A stretch of DNA of 8,804 bases, taken from contig JACCYR010000013.1 of the NCBI GenBank assembly GCA_013696385.1, positions 1 through 8,804 on the forward strand, read 5' to 3'. Positions 1-6,596 of this stretch are shown here, one piece after another. This DNA comes from Acidobacteriota bacterium (GTDB lineage: Bacteria > Acidobacteriota > Blastocatellia > Pyrinomonadales > Pyrinomonadaceae). A program made the translations under genes and the position numbers. Numbering within the stretch: position 1 is the stretch's first letter; every line of letters starts with the position of its first letter. Under the pieces are notes generated by a model. That model saw only the letters and a program-made list of their open reading frames with translations, was not told where the DNA came from and did not search any database.

Positions 1-392
1 GCGCCCCGATCGCGGGAAAAGTTATGAAAGTCGAACTTTTTCAAGGCAAAAAAGCACCCGCGACCAGCAACCAAGCCAGCCAGACCAATCAGAGAAATGC
101 AATCACAATAGAAGGCGAAAAAATGACCGTCGCTTGCACGCAAATTGTCGGAATTCTGGCACGGCGGATTGTCTGTTGGAGCAAAGCAGGCGATAACCTT
201 GATCTCGGCGAAAAATACGGGCTTATCAAATTTGGCTCGCGCACCGATTTGCTGATGCCGAAAAATGTTGAGATTTTTGTTAAAATTGGTGACAGAGTAG
301 TCGGCGGCGAAACGATTATCGGCAAATTAAAAGATAACTACTCGATTCCGGCAGCTGACCATCAACCGTCCATCAATCAATATGCCAACTGA
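1..392 (+). CDS. psd: Phosphatidylserine decarboxylase, type II short form, C-terminal part (5' end outside window)
   Basis: This pyruvoyl enzyme decarboxylates phosphatidylserine to phosphatidylethanolamine at the inner membrane. The frame is open from base 3 (APIAGKV...), so the ATG at 24 is internal and the true start lies upstream. Visible family blocks are NQRNAI (codons 87-104), QIVGILARRIVCW (about 141-179) and EKYGLIKFGSRTD (about 210-248). The Gly-Ser of FGSR, at bases 234-239, is the expected self-cleavage site; in this family the Ser becomes the pyruvoyl group of the small alpha chain. The remaining C-terminus (LMPKNVEIFVKIGDRVVGGETIIG) fits the alpha chain, whose last strands are biotinyl/lipoyl-like. 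The stop at 390-392 lies inside pssA, the preceding enzyme of the same pathway, so the two are almost certainly co-transcribed and perhaps translationally coupled. The family call is firm; only the N-terminus is missing. Confidence 0.95.
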   Translation, partial: APIAGKVMKVELFQGKKAPATSNQASQTNQRNAITIEGEKMTVACTQIVGILARRIVCWSKAGDNLDLGEKYGLIKFGSRTDLLMPKNVEIFVKIGDRVVGGETIIGKLKDNYSIPAADHQPSINQYAN

Positions 393-1257
393 AGGAAATA
401 AACCAACCCACAAAGGCTTGAAAAAAGGGCTTTATTTAATTCCGACAGCTTTTACGGCGGCAAATATCGCTATGGGGTTTCTGGCGGTTCTCTCTTCGGT
501 GCGCGGTTTCCAAATCATTGCCGCAAATCCCGAACAAGCCGCCGTTTATTTTGAATATGCCGCGAAAGCCATCGCCTTGGCGATAATTTTTGACACGCTC
601 GACGGCAGATTGGCACGATTGACGCGCACGGCAACCGAAATCGGCGTGCAGCTTGATTCGTTGGCGGACGTTTTGACCTTTGGCATCGCACCGGTTGTTT
701 TGATTTACGGTTGGGCAATCGGCGCAACCTTCAGCGAAACAAATTCGCTTCACGCCTTTGGTGTGTTTGTTTTGTTTATGTATCTAATGTGCGGGAGTTT
801 TCGGCTGGCAAGATTTAATCTCCAAGCCACGCGCCCGCGTGTTTTGATTGAGGGAACGCCGAAAGTTGACAAGAGAAACTTTGTCGGTCTGCCGATTCCG
901 CCCGCCGCCGGACTGCTTGCCTCAATCGTCTATCTATCGCCTTTGCCGCTCAGCACTTTGTCTGAGAATATGTCAAATATCTATACGATTTTGATAATGA
1001 TTTTAGTGGCGGGTTTAGGACTTTTGATGGTCAGCACAATTCGTTATACGAGTTTTAAAACCGTCGGCACAGGCAGACGGAGCGTTTATTTAATTTTGGT
1101 TATTGCCGCGCTCGGAATGCTCATCTGGCTTTATTCGCGCTATATGCTTTTTGGCATTGCTTCGGCGTATGTCGCGCACGGCATCGTTTGGTATGTTTTA
1201 GGTTTCTTGAATCCAAAAAGAAAGAAAAGCAGTGGAGAGTTAAGCGTCGAGAATTGA
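382..1257 (+). CDS. pssA: CDP-diacylglycerol-serine O-phosphatidyltransferase
   Basis: This 291-residue polytopic enzyme transfers phosphatidate from CDP-diacylglycerol to L-serine, giving phosphatidylserine and CMP. The CDP-alcohol phosphotransferase signature DGx2ARx8Gx3Dx3D is complete: D74 G75, A78 R79, G88, D92, D96, with a further Asp at 71. Features typical of bacterial PssA follow: RLARFN (141-146), FVGLPIPPAA (167-176) and MVSTIRYTSFK (216-226). Hydrophobic segments lie near 20-40, 57-72, 100-115, 125-138, 171-187, 200-220, 234-250 and 256-275. The start ATG at 382 overlaps the psd stop by 11 bp and has no clear Shine-Dalgarno, so translation probably depends on coupling to psd. The last residues (SGELSVEN) are encoded by one arm of an inverted repeat shared with the converging gene and look like an added tail beyond the conserved domain. 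Confidence 0.96.
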   Translation: MPTEGNKPTHKGLKKGLYLIPTAFTAANIAMGFLAVLSSVRGFQIIAANPEQAAVYFEYAAKAIALAIIFDTLDGRLARLTRTATEIGVQLDSLADVLTFGIAPVVLIYGWAIGATFSETNSLHAFGVFVLFMYLMCGSFRLARFNLQATRPRVLIEGTPKVDKRNFVGLPIPPAAGLLASIVYLSPLPLSTLSENMSNIYTILIMILVAGLGLLMVSTIRYTSFKTVGTGRRSVYLILVIAALGMLIWLYSRYMLFGIASAYVAHGIVWYVLGFLNPKRKKSSGELSVEN

Positions 1258-1298
1258 GAGTTTTACGATTTTCAGCTCTCCGCATTTAATTCCCCATT
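1231..1298. repeat. Imperfect inverted repeat spanning the pssA / O-antigen ligase convergent stops (possible bidirectional terminator)
   Basis: The left arm is 1231-1257 and the right arm is 1272-1298, with a 14-bp centre. Reading each arm toward its own gene's stop, 18 of 27 positions are identical. Allowing G-U pairs in the + strand RNA, about 23 of 27 can pair. The arms are the final nine codons, including the stop, of the two converging genes. They therefore give matching tails, SGELSVEN for pssA and NGELNAES for the ligase-family gene. GGAGAG/CTCTCC at 1234-1239 and 1276-1281 is a conspicuous complementary block. The T-run after the structure is weak, so the terminator role is inferred. 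Confidence 0.6.
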
Positions 1299-2687
1299 CT
1301 TGTTTCTTTTCCTGCCTTTATCAATCGGCGTAACGCTTGCAGAGCGACGTTTTTTACCGTTCTGTTTCGGATAAATTTCCGCGCCGTCGTCGGAAAATTT
1401 ATATCCGCTGACGACAACCAACGAAACCAGCGTAATAAACAACAGCGTAATCGCCGTCGTGTGCAGAACAAAATCAAAAAGACTGTGGACTAAAACCGCA
1501 AAACAACCCGCGAGTGCGCCGACGGCAACACCGCGTCGATACAAGTTGGAAGTTTGAGTATTTTGCAAACCCGCGCGGAAAAGACGATAGAGAAAAAATG
1601 CACCAATCAGCAGACCGATAATCCCGGCATCCGCCACAATCTGCAGATAATCGTTGTGCGCTTGCTCAACCCGCGCCACGCCGCTCAGCGAATCGTAAGG
1701 CGTATATGCCACGGCATATGCGCCAAGTCCCGCTCCGAATGGAAGATTATTTTTTATAATATCGAGCGTTACGCTCCAGATGTGCATCCGGTTAGTCGAA
1801 AAATCGTCCGAACCGGCAGTTTCTGCAAACCGCGTCAGTGAAGATTCACCGCCGATCAAAATTGCTCCTGCGATAATTGTCGCAACCAGCAAAACCGCCA
1901 AACCGATTTTCAAAAATATCTGACCTGAACTTTTCGTCTTAGTCGTTAAAATAACTAGAAAGAAAACTCCCGCCAACAGAGAAACCAAACCGCCCCGCGA
2001 ACCGCTCAGAAGAAGTGCAATGCCCATTAAACCGATGGCGGTTACATAAAGAAGCCGCCGGTCTTTATCCACCGCGCCGACAAACATCAACCCGAGCGGA
2101 AGACAAATAGTCATTTCCATATAAGCGGCGAAATTGTGCCGGTTGACAAACGAACCAAACGGCGCGGCATACGCGGCTTCATAAATACCATAAATTTTAT
2201 TAGGACTTAAGACGGCTTGCAAAATGGCAAAAAAAGCATACACGAAACCGAAAATTGTAATAACCAAAACTACTTTTTTCAAGCGTTTGGCACTATCAAT
2301 ATAGGTCAGCCACGCGGCAAGAAAAATAATAAGTGCCAAAATATGAAAAGCGGTAACCAGCGTCCAGAAAGGCTCTTGCGAAATTGTGCGCGGAATACCG
2401 GAAACACCCGCCGTTTCCGCCAGACTGCCGAACGGGATAATCTGAAAAATGCCGTAGAAAAATAGTGCTGCTAGCGGAATCTGGATAAGGCTTTTGTTAA
2501 AGCGCAGAACGCCGCTCGAAAAAGCGTCAAACGCCCACAATAAAATGATAAACACAGCAAGCAGGTAAAAAATTGCGATAACCGGCTGATGCACCGTGCC
2601 GTATGCTAAGGTCGTAAAAATAACGGTTGCGCAAAGCAAAAAGAATAAAACTTTGCTTGCCCAAGTTGTTTCCAAATCTTTAATCAT
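1272..2687 (-). CDS. O-antigen ligase / polymerase family membrane protein (Wzy_C type)
   Basis: This 471-residue integral inner-membrane protein belongs to the WaaL/Wzy/PglL-like superfamily, which polymerises surface glycans or transfers undecaprenyl-diphosphate-linked glycans to lipid A core or protein. About 12 hydrophobic segments are visible (near 13-33, 35-53, 69-87, 108-128, 137-158, 190-206, 212-229, 233-248, 259-279, 351-367, 387-405, 409-427). Family landmarks are FVNRHNFAAY (180-189), LSGSRGG (227-233), a large loop with RMHIW (300-304) and AHNDYLQ (343-349), and HSLFDF (401-406). In characterised WaaL and Wzy proteins, the corresponding loop Arg and His residues matter for catalysis. 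A basic, probably cytoplasmic tail (about 441-464) follows the last helix. The ATG at 2685-2687 lies 73 bp downstream of a TPR gene on the same strand, suggesting a shared transcript. Sequence alone cannot decide between ligase, polymerase and protein O-glycosyltransferase. Confidence 0.85.
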   Translation of the reverse strand: MIKDLETTWASKVLFFLLCATVIFTTLAYGTVHQPVIAIFYLLAVFIILLWAFDAFSSGVLRFNKSLIQIPLAALFFYGIFQIIPFGSLAETAGVSGIPRTISQEPFWTLVTAFHILALIIFLAAWLTYIDSAKRLKKVVLVITIFGFVYAFFAILQAVLSPNKIYGIYEAAYAAPFGSFVNRHNFAAYMEMTICLPLGLMFVGAVDKDRRLLYVTAIGLMGIALLLSGSRGGLVSLLAGVFFLVILTTKTKSSGQIFLKIGLAVLLVATIIAGAILIGGESSLTRFAETAGSDDFSTNRMHIWSVTLDIIKNNLPFGAGLGAYAVAYTPYDSLSGVARVEQAHNDYLQIVADAGIIGLLIGAFFLYRLFRAGLQNTQTSNLYRRGVAVGALAGCFAVLVHSLFDFVLHTTAITLLFITLVSLVVVSGYKFSDDGAEIYPKQNGKKRRSASVTPIDKGRKRNKNGELNAES

Positions 2688-2700
2688 CAGCTATCTTTTC

Positions 2701-2759
2701 CAGTTATCAGTTATTATCAGTTATCAGTCATGTTCCGACAATTTGATAACTGATAACTA
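2701..2759. repeat. CAGTTAT heptamer repeat with inverted copy (dispersed palindromic element)
   Basis: Heptamer units CAGTTAT stand at 2701-2707, 2708-2714 and 2718-2724, and CAGTCAT stands at 2725-2731. The complement follows as ATAACTG and ATAACTA at 2746-2759. The arms 2714-2726 and 2744-2756 form a perfect 13-bp stem with a 17-nt loop, and the outer copy at 2702-2714 could pair instead. The element fills nearly all of the 73-bp gap between the TPR gene stop and the ligase-family start. The 14-mer CAGTTATCAGTTAT recurs at 8568-8581. Confidence 0.85.
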
Positions 2760-2760
2760 T

Positions 2761-4044
2761 TTATTTAATTTTCTCCAATTTAAAATCGTCATACCAAATC
2801 GTGCCGAAAATCGGACATCCTTCTCCGCAGAAATCACGAATTGTGCGAACTATAACGGCTTCGGCGTTTTCCGGCGCGGTAAATTCCACTTTCACCTGCT
2901 GCCAATCGTTTGTGCCGTTTTGAAAAGATGCGCTGGTGGCAATACTGCTGCCGTCTTTCGCGTTGGCAATTTCGAGTTTTGGTGTTCCACCGCTTTTCAA
3001 ATTTTCCGTTCGAAGCCAAAACGTCAAACGATATTTCGCCGATGCCTCAACCACAATGATTTGACTAATGTTGTAAAGCGTCGCGGCGGAATATCCGTTA
3101 AATGAAACACGCAAGCTGCGGCTTCCCTCTTGCTTTTTGGTCGGGTCGAGTTTGACTTCCATTTTTTCGGTCGGCAAAACCTTCCAGCCGAAATATGTGG
3201 TTTTTATATCTCCGATTGGTTTCTCAAAACCGGCGTTTAGAATAGTTTCAGCTTTTGCATCAGGTTCAATTCCGAGTCCGCGATAAAATTCAATCGCTTG
3301 ACGGTAGAAGCGTTTTTCATAAAAGGCTTGTGCAATTACTTGAGCATACGCGACATTTGCCTGTTTTTCTTCTTCGGAAAGCGTATTCCAAATTTTCAAA
3401 GAATCATCGGCGCGTTCTTTGGCGGCATAAAATCGTGCCAAACCTGCTTTGACCGCCGCCGAATCACCCGCGATTTGCTCAAGTCTGGCAGTGTCTTGAT
3501 TATAAAAGTCCCACGCCAGCGAAAAAATCTGGTCGCGGTAGACAGGATTGGTTTCAGCGGCTTTTTTTAGTTCGTTAAAGGCTTCGTCGCTCCGGTTTTG
3601 GCGCAGATAAAAGTTGCCGAGCTGCCAGCGCGGATAAGAATAAGCGGGAGCTAGTTCAACGGCGCGAAGATATGATTTCTCGGCTTCTTCATTATTTTCC
3701 AGTTGTTCATAAGCGCGTCCGAGTTCAACCCACCAACGAAAATCATATGGCGAATGTTGGATTACCGTTTCAAAATCCTTCACCGACGAAGAAATTTCAT
3801 TTTTCGTGCTGGCAACCAGCCAATTTGTCAACGGGTCGCGCGGAGCAAGTTTAACTGCTAAATCGGCTGCTGCTTGAGCATTTGGGTCGGCGGGACTTGT
3901 CAGAGTCGCCAACATATCGCCGAGCTGCCAGCGCACGGCAAACCAACCGAAAGCCAGCGCGAAAATGATTGCTGCGCCGATGGCAATCCGCACCGGCAAA
4001 CGGCGGGAATCCAAAATTTCGATTTGTGCCTTGTCGTTTGTCAT
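2761..4044 (-). CDS. Membrane-anchored TPR protein with C-terminal carbohydrate-binding-like domain
   Basis: The protein has 427 residues. A short cytoplasmic N-terminus is followed by one membrane helix (about 18-38), so the rest should lie in the periplasm. Tetratricopeptide repeats are visible at about 103-136 (LGRAYEQLENNEEAEKSY) and 137-170 (LGNFYLRQNRSDEAFNELKK). Degenerate helical repeats continue before (57-100) and after (171-258). Residues about 264-425 look like a beta-sandwich of the carbohydrate-binding-module type: NAGFEKPIGD opens it, GSRSLRVSF and YRLTFWLRTE are core strands, and GTIWYDDFKLE closes it. Cys406 and Cys410 (CGEGC) could form a disulfide. It precedes the O-antigen-ligase-family gene on the same strand, which suggests a scaffold or glycan-handling partner, but no enzymatic function can be assigned. 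The start ATG at 4042-4044 has only a weak GGAAAG upstream. Confidence 0.82.
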   Translation of the reverse strand: MTNDKAQIEILDSRRLPVRIAIGAAIIFALAFGWFAVRWQLGDMLATLTSPADPNAQAAADLAVKLAPRDPLTNWLVASTKNEISSSVKDFETVIQHSPYDFRWWVELGRAYEQLENNEEAEKSYLRAVELAPAYSYPRWQLGNFYLRQNRSDEAFNELKKAAETNPVYRDQIFSLAWDFYNQDTARLEQIAGDSAAVKAGLARFYAAKERADDSLKIWNTLSEEEKQANVAYAQVIAQAFYEKRFYRQAIEFYRGLGIEPDAKAETILNAGFEKPIGDIKTTYFGWKVLPTEKMEVKLDPTKKQEGSRSLRVSFNGYSAATLYNISQIIVVEASAKYRLTFWLRTENLKSGGTPKLEIANAKDGSSIATSASFQNGTNDWQQVKVEFTAPENAEAVIVRTIRDFCGEGCPIFGTIWYDDFKLEKIK

Positions 4045-4064
4045 TTTTCGGAACTTTCCAAATA

Positions 4065-4093
4065 AAAATAAAAACTTATCTTGACAATTTCAA
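4065..4093 (-). promoter_or_regulatory. Possible promoter of the TPR / ligase-family unit
   Basis: Reading the minus strand, TTGAAA (4093-4088) is followed after 17 bp by TATTTT (4070-4065). That would start transcription about 14 nt before the TPR ATG. Both boxes are imperfect and the region is AT-rich, so chance is a real alternative. Confidence 0.25.
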
Positions 4094-4148
4094 GGCGGAA
4101 ACGCAAATTGAAGGTCGCGGCTTAAAATGTAAATTTATTATTTTATCC

Positions 4149-4172
4149 TGCGTCCTTGCGCCTTTGTGTCTT
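4149..4172. repeat. Three imperfect 8-bp tandem units upstream of nth
   Basis: The units TGCGTCCT, TGCGCCTT and TGTGTCTT lie end to end, followed by a degenerate TTCG. The consensus is TGYGYCYT, ending 19 bp before the nth start codon. The period of 8 and the lack of an open gene argue against coding. Very similar GCGCCTTTGCGTC-type strings are familiar from intergenic regions of many environmental bacteria (recollection, not a search). The function is unknown. Confidence 0.6.
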
Positions 4173-4191
4173 TTCGATAAAATTCTGTTAA

Positions 4192-4830
4192 ATGACTTCC
4201 GACAAAAAGAAACGCACTGCCGAAATTATCAAACGGCTCAAAAAAGAATACCCGGACGCGCACTGCGCTTTGAATCACGCCAACGCTTTTGAACTGCTGA
4301 TTGCCACAATTCTTTCGGCGCAATGCACCGATGTGCGCGTAAATATCGTTACGGCTGAGCTTTTTCGCAAATACCGCAGACCGCAGGATTATTTGCAGGT
4401 TTCGCCAGAAGAACTCGAACAAGACATTCGCTCAACCGGATTTTTCCGCAACAAAGCCAAAAATATTCAAGCCGCGTGCGAGAAAATCATCGAGAACTTC
4501 GGCGGCGAGATTCCAAACACGATGGACGAAATTTTAACGCTCAACGGCGTAGCGCGAAAAACCGCAAATGTCGTTTTGGGAAACGCTTTCGGCATTGCTT
4601 CCGGCGTTGTTGTTGATACGCACGTATCACGACTGTCACAGCGTCTTGGTCTGACCGAAAAAACAACACCCGAAAAGATTGAGAAAGATTTGGCAGAACT
4701 CGTGCCGAAAAAAGATTGGATTATATTTCCGCATTTGCTTATTTGGCACGGCAGAAGAATTTGTCAGGCGCGAAAGCCGAAATGCGCGGAATGTGTTTTG
4801 GAAAATATTTGTCCGAAATTGTATAAGTAA
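4192..4830 (+). CDS. nth: Endonuclease III (DNA glycosylase / AP lyase)
   Basis: This base-excision repair enzyme removes oxidised pyrimidines and cleaves the abasic site by beta-elimination. At 212 residues it matches the usual length of about 210. The substrate-side block LSAQCTD (41-47) is present. The helix-hairpin-helix reads LNGVARKTA (117-125) and includes the catalytic Lys123. The catalytic Asp142 lies in VVVDTHVSR. The 4Fe-4S cluster ligands are intact in the Cx6Cx2Cx5C pattern as C191, C198, C201 and C207. The hairpin differs from the common LPGVGRK by Asn for Pro and Ala for Gly, but the catalytic residues are kept and activity is expected. The ATG at 4192 gives the standard N-terminus but has no evident Shine-Dalgarno. 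It is divergent from the TPR gene and probably monocistronic. Confidence 0.96.
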   Translation: MTSDKKKRTAEIIKRLKKEYPDAHCALNHANAFELLIATILSAQCTDVRVNIVTAELFRKYRRPQDYLQVSPEELEQDIRSTGFFRNKAKNIQAACEKIIENFGGEIPNTMDEILTLNGVARKTANVVLGNAFGIASGVVVDTHVSRLSQRLGLTEKTTPEKIEKDLAELVPKKDWIIFPHLLIWHGRRICQARKPKCAECVLENICPKLYK

Positions 4831-4913
4831 TCGTGCAAAGTTAGGTTCAGCAGGTTTAGCGGCTAATGTTCGGCGCAAACTCGTTGTTTTCATTAATAAA
4901 AAGTAAAATCTGA

Positions 4914-4943
4914 TTGGAAAAAACAAGTTTTTCCGGCTAAAAT
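4914..4943 (+). promoter_or_regulatory. Possible promoter of the M16 / toxin-antitoxin operon
   Basis: TTGGAA (4914-4919) and TAAAAT (4938-4943) are 18 bp apart and match the sigma-70 consensus at 4/6 and 5/6 positions. Transcription would start near 4950, leaving a leader of about 37 nt. A small hairpin, GGAAAAA (4916-4922) with TTTTTCC (4928-4934), overlaps the spacer and could instead be a weak nth terminator. An eight-T run follows at 4964-4971. The rest of the 4831-4986 gap shows nothing else I can support. Confidence 0.3.
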
Positions 4944-4986
4944 TAAAACATCCTGATGCCAAATTTTTTTTATCTAAAGAATAATT

Positions 4987-6327
4987 ATGAAAATTTTAAT
5001 TTTATTTTGCGTTTTATTTCTGGCAGGTTCGGTTTTGACGACTACCGCTCAGACTCGGAAGGTTTTTCCCTATGAATACAAGGTAAATGATTTACCAAAT
5101 GGTTTGCGCGTTGTGATTGTGCCGACCGATTATCCAAATCTGGTTTCGCTGTATACGGTTGTGCAAGCCGGTTCGCGCAACGAAGTTGAAGAAAACAAAA
5201 GTGGTTACGCGCATTTTTTTGAGCATCTGATGTTTCGCGGAAGCGCGAATTATCCGGCGGGAAGTTTTGACCGCATAATGAAAAAAGCCGGCGCATCTTC
5301 AAACGCCTACACTTCGGACGACCGCACGGTTTATCACGAAACTTTCGCCAAAGAAGATTTGGATGAAATTCTTGGATTGGAAGCTGACCGTTTCAAAAAT
5401 CTAAAGTTTTCTCTCGAGCAGTTCAAAACTGAAGCGGGCGCGGTTCTCGGCGAATACAACAAAAACTCGGCAAGCCCGCTTTTTAAAATGTATGAAGTTT
5501 TGCGCGAAACGGCTTTTAATAATCACACTTACAGCCACACGACAATGGGTTATTTGAAGGACATCAAAGATTATCCGAATCAATATGATTATGCTTTGCA
5601 GTTTTTCAAACGCTTTTATCGTCCCGACAATATAACAATTGTTGTCGTTGGCGATGTCAAACCGGACGAAGTTTTGGCGAAAGTGAAAAAGTATTTCGGC
5701 GATTGGAAAGGTGAGGATTATAAGCAGGAAATTCCGGCTGAGCCGCCGCAAAAAGAGCCGCGCAAAGCGCATATTGATTGGGATTCACCGACATTGCCAT
5801 ATGTCGCCGTTGCTTATCGCGCACCAGCATTTTCAGAAACCGAAAAAGACCAAGCCGCGCTTGATTTAATGAGTGCTATCGCCTTCGGTGAAAATTCGGA
5901 CATCTATCAAAAACTCGTTCTGGAACAGCAAAAGGCAGTTTTTGTATCGCCCGATTTTGATAATCATCTTGACCCGGAACTTTTCACTGTTTTTGCCCAA
6001 GTCAAAGACGTAAAAGATTTAGACTACGTAAAAAACGAGATTATCAAAACTTACAAGAAATATACGCAGGAAAAAATTCCGCAAAAAAAATTGGACGAAA
6101 CTCGTTCACGTCTGCGTTATAGTTTTTCGCTGGCGATGAACAGCAACGAAGCGATTGCCGGAACGTTGGCACGATTTATTGCACTTCGGCGTTCGCCCGA
6201 AACAATTGACAAAGTTTTCGCGCTTTACGATTCAATCACGCCGGAAGACATTCAGCGCATTGCGGCAAAATACTTTACCGACAACAGCCAAACGGTCGTT
6301 ACTTTAACATCGAAAAAGGAGAAGTAG
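4987..6327 (+). CDS. M16 family zinc peptidase, catalytic subunit, exported
   Basis: This 446-residue insulinase/pitrilysin-family metallopeptidase has a signal peptide (hydrophobic residues 3-19, likely cleavage after TTTAQ near residue 22), so it should act in the periplasm. The inverted zinc motif is intact: H76-F-F-E79-H80 in GYAHFFEHLMF. The third ligand is expected at Glu156 in GAVLGEYNKN, which corresponds to the NAVDSEHEKN block of insulin-degrading enzyme; Glu149 supports it. The C-terminal M16 domain (about 200-440) is present. Where catalytically self-sufficient members carry an Arg and a Tyr seven residues apart, this protein reads LVLEQQKAVF, with Leu312 and Phe319 at the apparent positions. 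It therefore probably needs a partner, the obvious candidate being the second M16 protein at 7018. It heads a four-gene run; the next gene begins 2 bp after its stop. Confidence 0.93.
   Translation: MKILILFCVLFLAGSVLTTTAQTRKVFPYEYKVNDLPNGLRVVIVPTDYPNLVSLYTVVQAGSRNEVEENKSGYAHFFEHLMFRGSANYPAGSFDRIMKKAGASSNAYTSDDRTVYHETFAKEDLDEILGLEADRFKNLKFSLEQFKTEAGAVLGEYNKNSASPLFKMYEVLRETAFNNHTYSHTTMGYLKDIKDYPNQYDYALQFFKRFYRPDNITIVVVGDVKPDEVLAKVKKYFGDWKGEDYKQEIPAEPPQKEPRKAHIDWDSPTLPYVAVAYRAPAFSETEKDQAALDLMSAIAFGENSDIYQKLVLEQQKAVFVSPDFDNHLDPELFTVFAQVKDVKDLDYVKNEIIKTYKKYTQEKIPQKKLDETRSRLRYSFSLAMNSNEAIAGTLARFIALRRSPETIDKVFALYDSITPEDIQRIAAKYFTDNSQTVVTLTSKKEK
6316..6321 (+). promoter_or_regulatory. Shine-Dalgarno of the antitoxin-like gene
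   Basis: AAGGAG lies 8 nt before the ATG at 6330 and inside the last codons of the upstream M16 gene. It is the strongest ribosome-binding site in the window and fixes the antitoxin start. Confidence 0.8.
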
Positions 6328-6329
6328 AG

Positions 6330-6596
6330 ATGAATCTTGAAACGATTATTCAGGAAAAAGTTCACGCTTTGCCGCCCGTCAAACAAGCGAAGGTGCTTGC
6401 TTTTGTCGAAGATTTAGCAGACGAGGAACTAAACGGACACGAAACGCAAAATAGAAATGTATCGGAAGCCGAAAAAGAGGCAAAACGGTTGTCAATTATC
6501 GGCATAATAAATACCGGAAAAGGCGATATTTCCAGTCGTGTTGATGAAATTCTTGCCGAAGGAATCAACAAAGAAGAAGGTTGGAGTCTGCCGTGA
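6330..6596 (+). CDS. Antitoxin-like small protein of a PIN toxin module
   Basis: This 88-residue acidic, mainly helical protein starts 2 bp after the M16 stop. The N-terminal part contains ALPPVKQAKVLAFVEDL (13-29), a pattern common in small DUF2281-like antitoxin-type proteins. The middle (about 30-53) is polar. The C-terminal part, with SIIGIINTGKGDISSRVDEI (55-74) and a terminal GWSLP, resembles tails of small proteins encoded just before PIN-domain toxins and would be the toxin-binding segment (inference). No classical AbrB, RHH or Phd DNA-binding fold is obvious, so autoregulation of the operon is uncertain. Its TGA (6594-6596) overlaps the GTG start of the PIN gene, the usual coupling within type II modules. 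The assignment rests mostly on position and general resemblance. Confidence 0.72.
   Translation: MNLETIIQEKVHALPPVKQAKVLAFVEDLADEELNGHETQNRNVSEAEKEAKRLSIIGIINTGKGDISSRVDEILAEGINKEEGWSLP

Noticed and set aside
24..26. ATG as the true start of psd
   Set aside because: The frame is open upstream to the window edge and those codons (APIAGKV) fit the family, so this Met is internal.
2701..2759. CRISPR-like array
   Set aside because: The units are 7 bp, contiguous and partly inverted, with no spacers and no cas genes nearby.
2596..3105. 169-codon plus-strand open frame across the TPR/ligase gap
   Set aside because: It is antisense to two well-supported genes and runs through the CAGTTAT repeat. 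It shows no family motif, and its composition follows the opposite-strand coding frame.
4081..4086. Perfect TTGACA as a -35 box for nth
   Set aside because: No acceptable -10 lies 16-18 bp downstream (the 17-bp position reads CAAATT), so I do not call a promoter from it.
4138..4422. 94-codon minus-strand open frame over the start of nth
   Set aside because: It is a shadow of nth, which has complete catalytic and cluster motifs. This frame has no recognisable domain.
4916..4934. GGAAAAA/TTTTTCC hairpin as a firm nth terminator
   Set aside because: The stem is only 7 bp and mostly A-T, it lies 86 bp past the stop, and the T-run is about 30 bp away. It also overlaps a possible promoter.
6581..6583. 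TTG as the start of the PIN toxin
   Set aside because: It has no well-spaced Shine-Dalgarno. GTG at 6593 has GGAG six nt upstream, overlaps the antitoxin stop, and puts the conserved SLIDTG at the usual N-terminal position.
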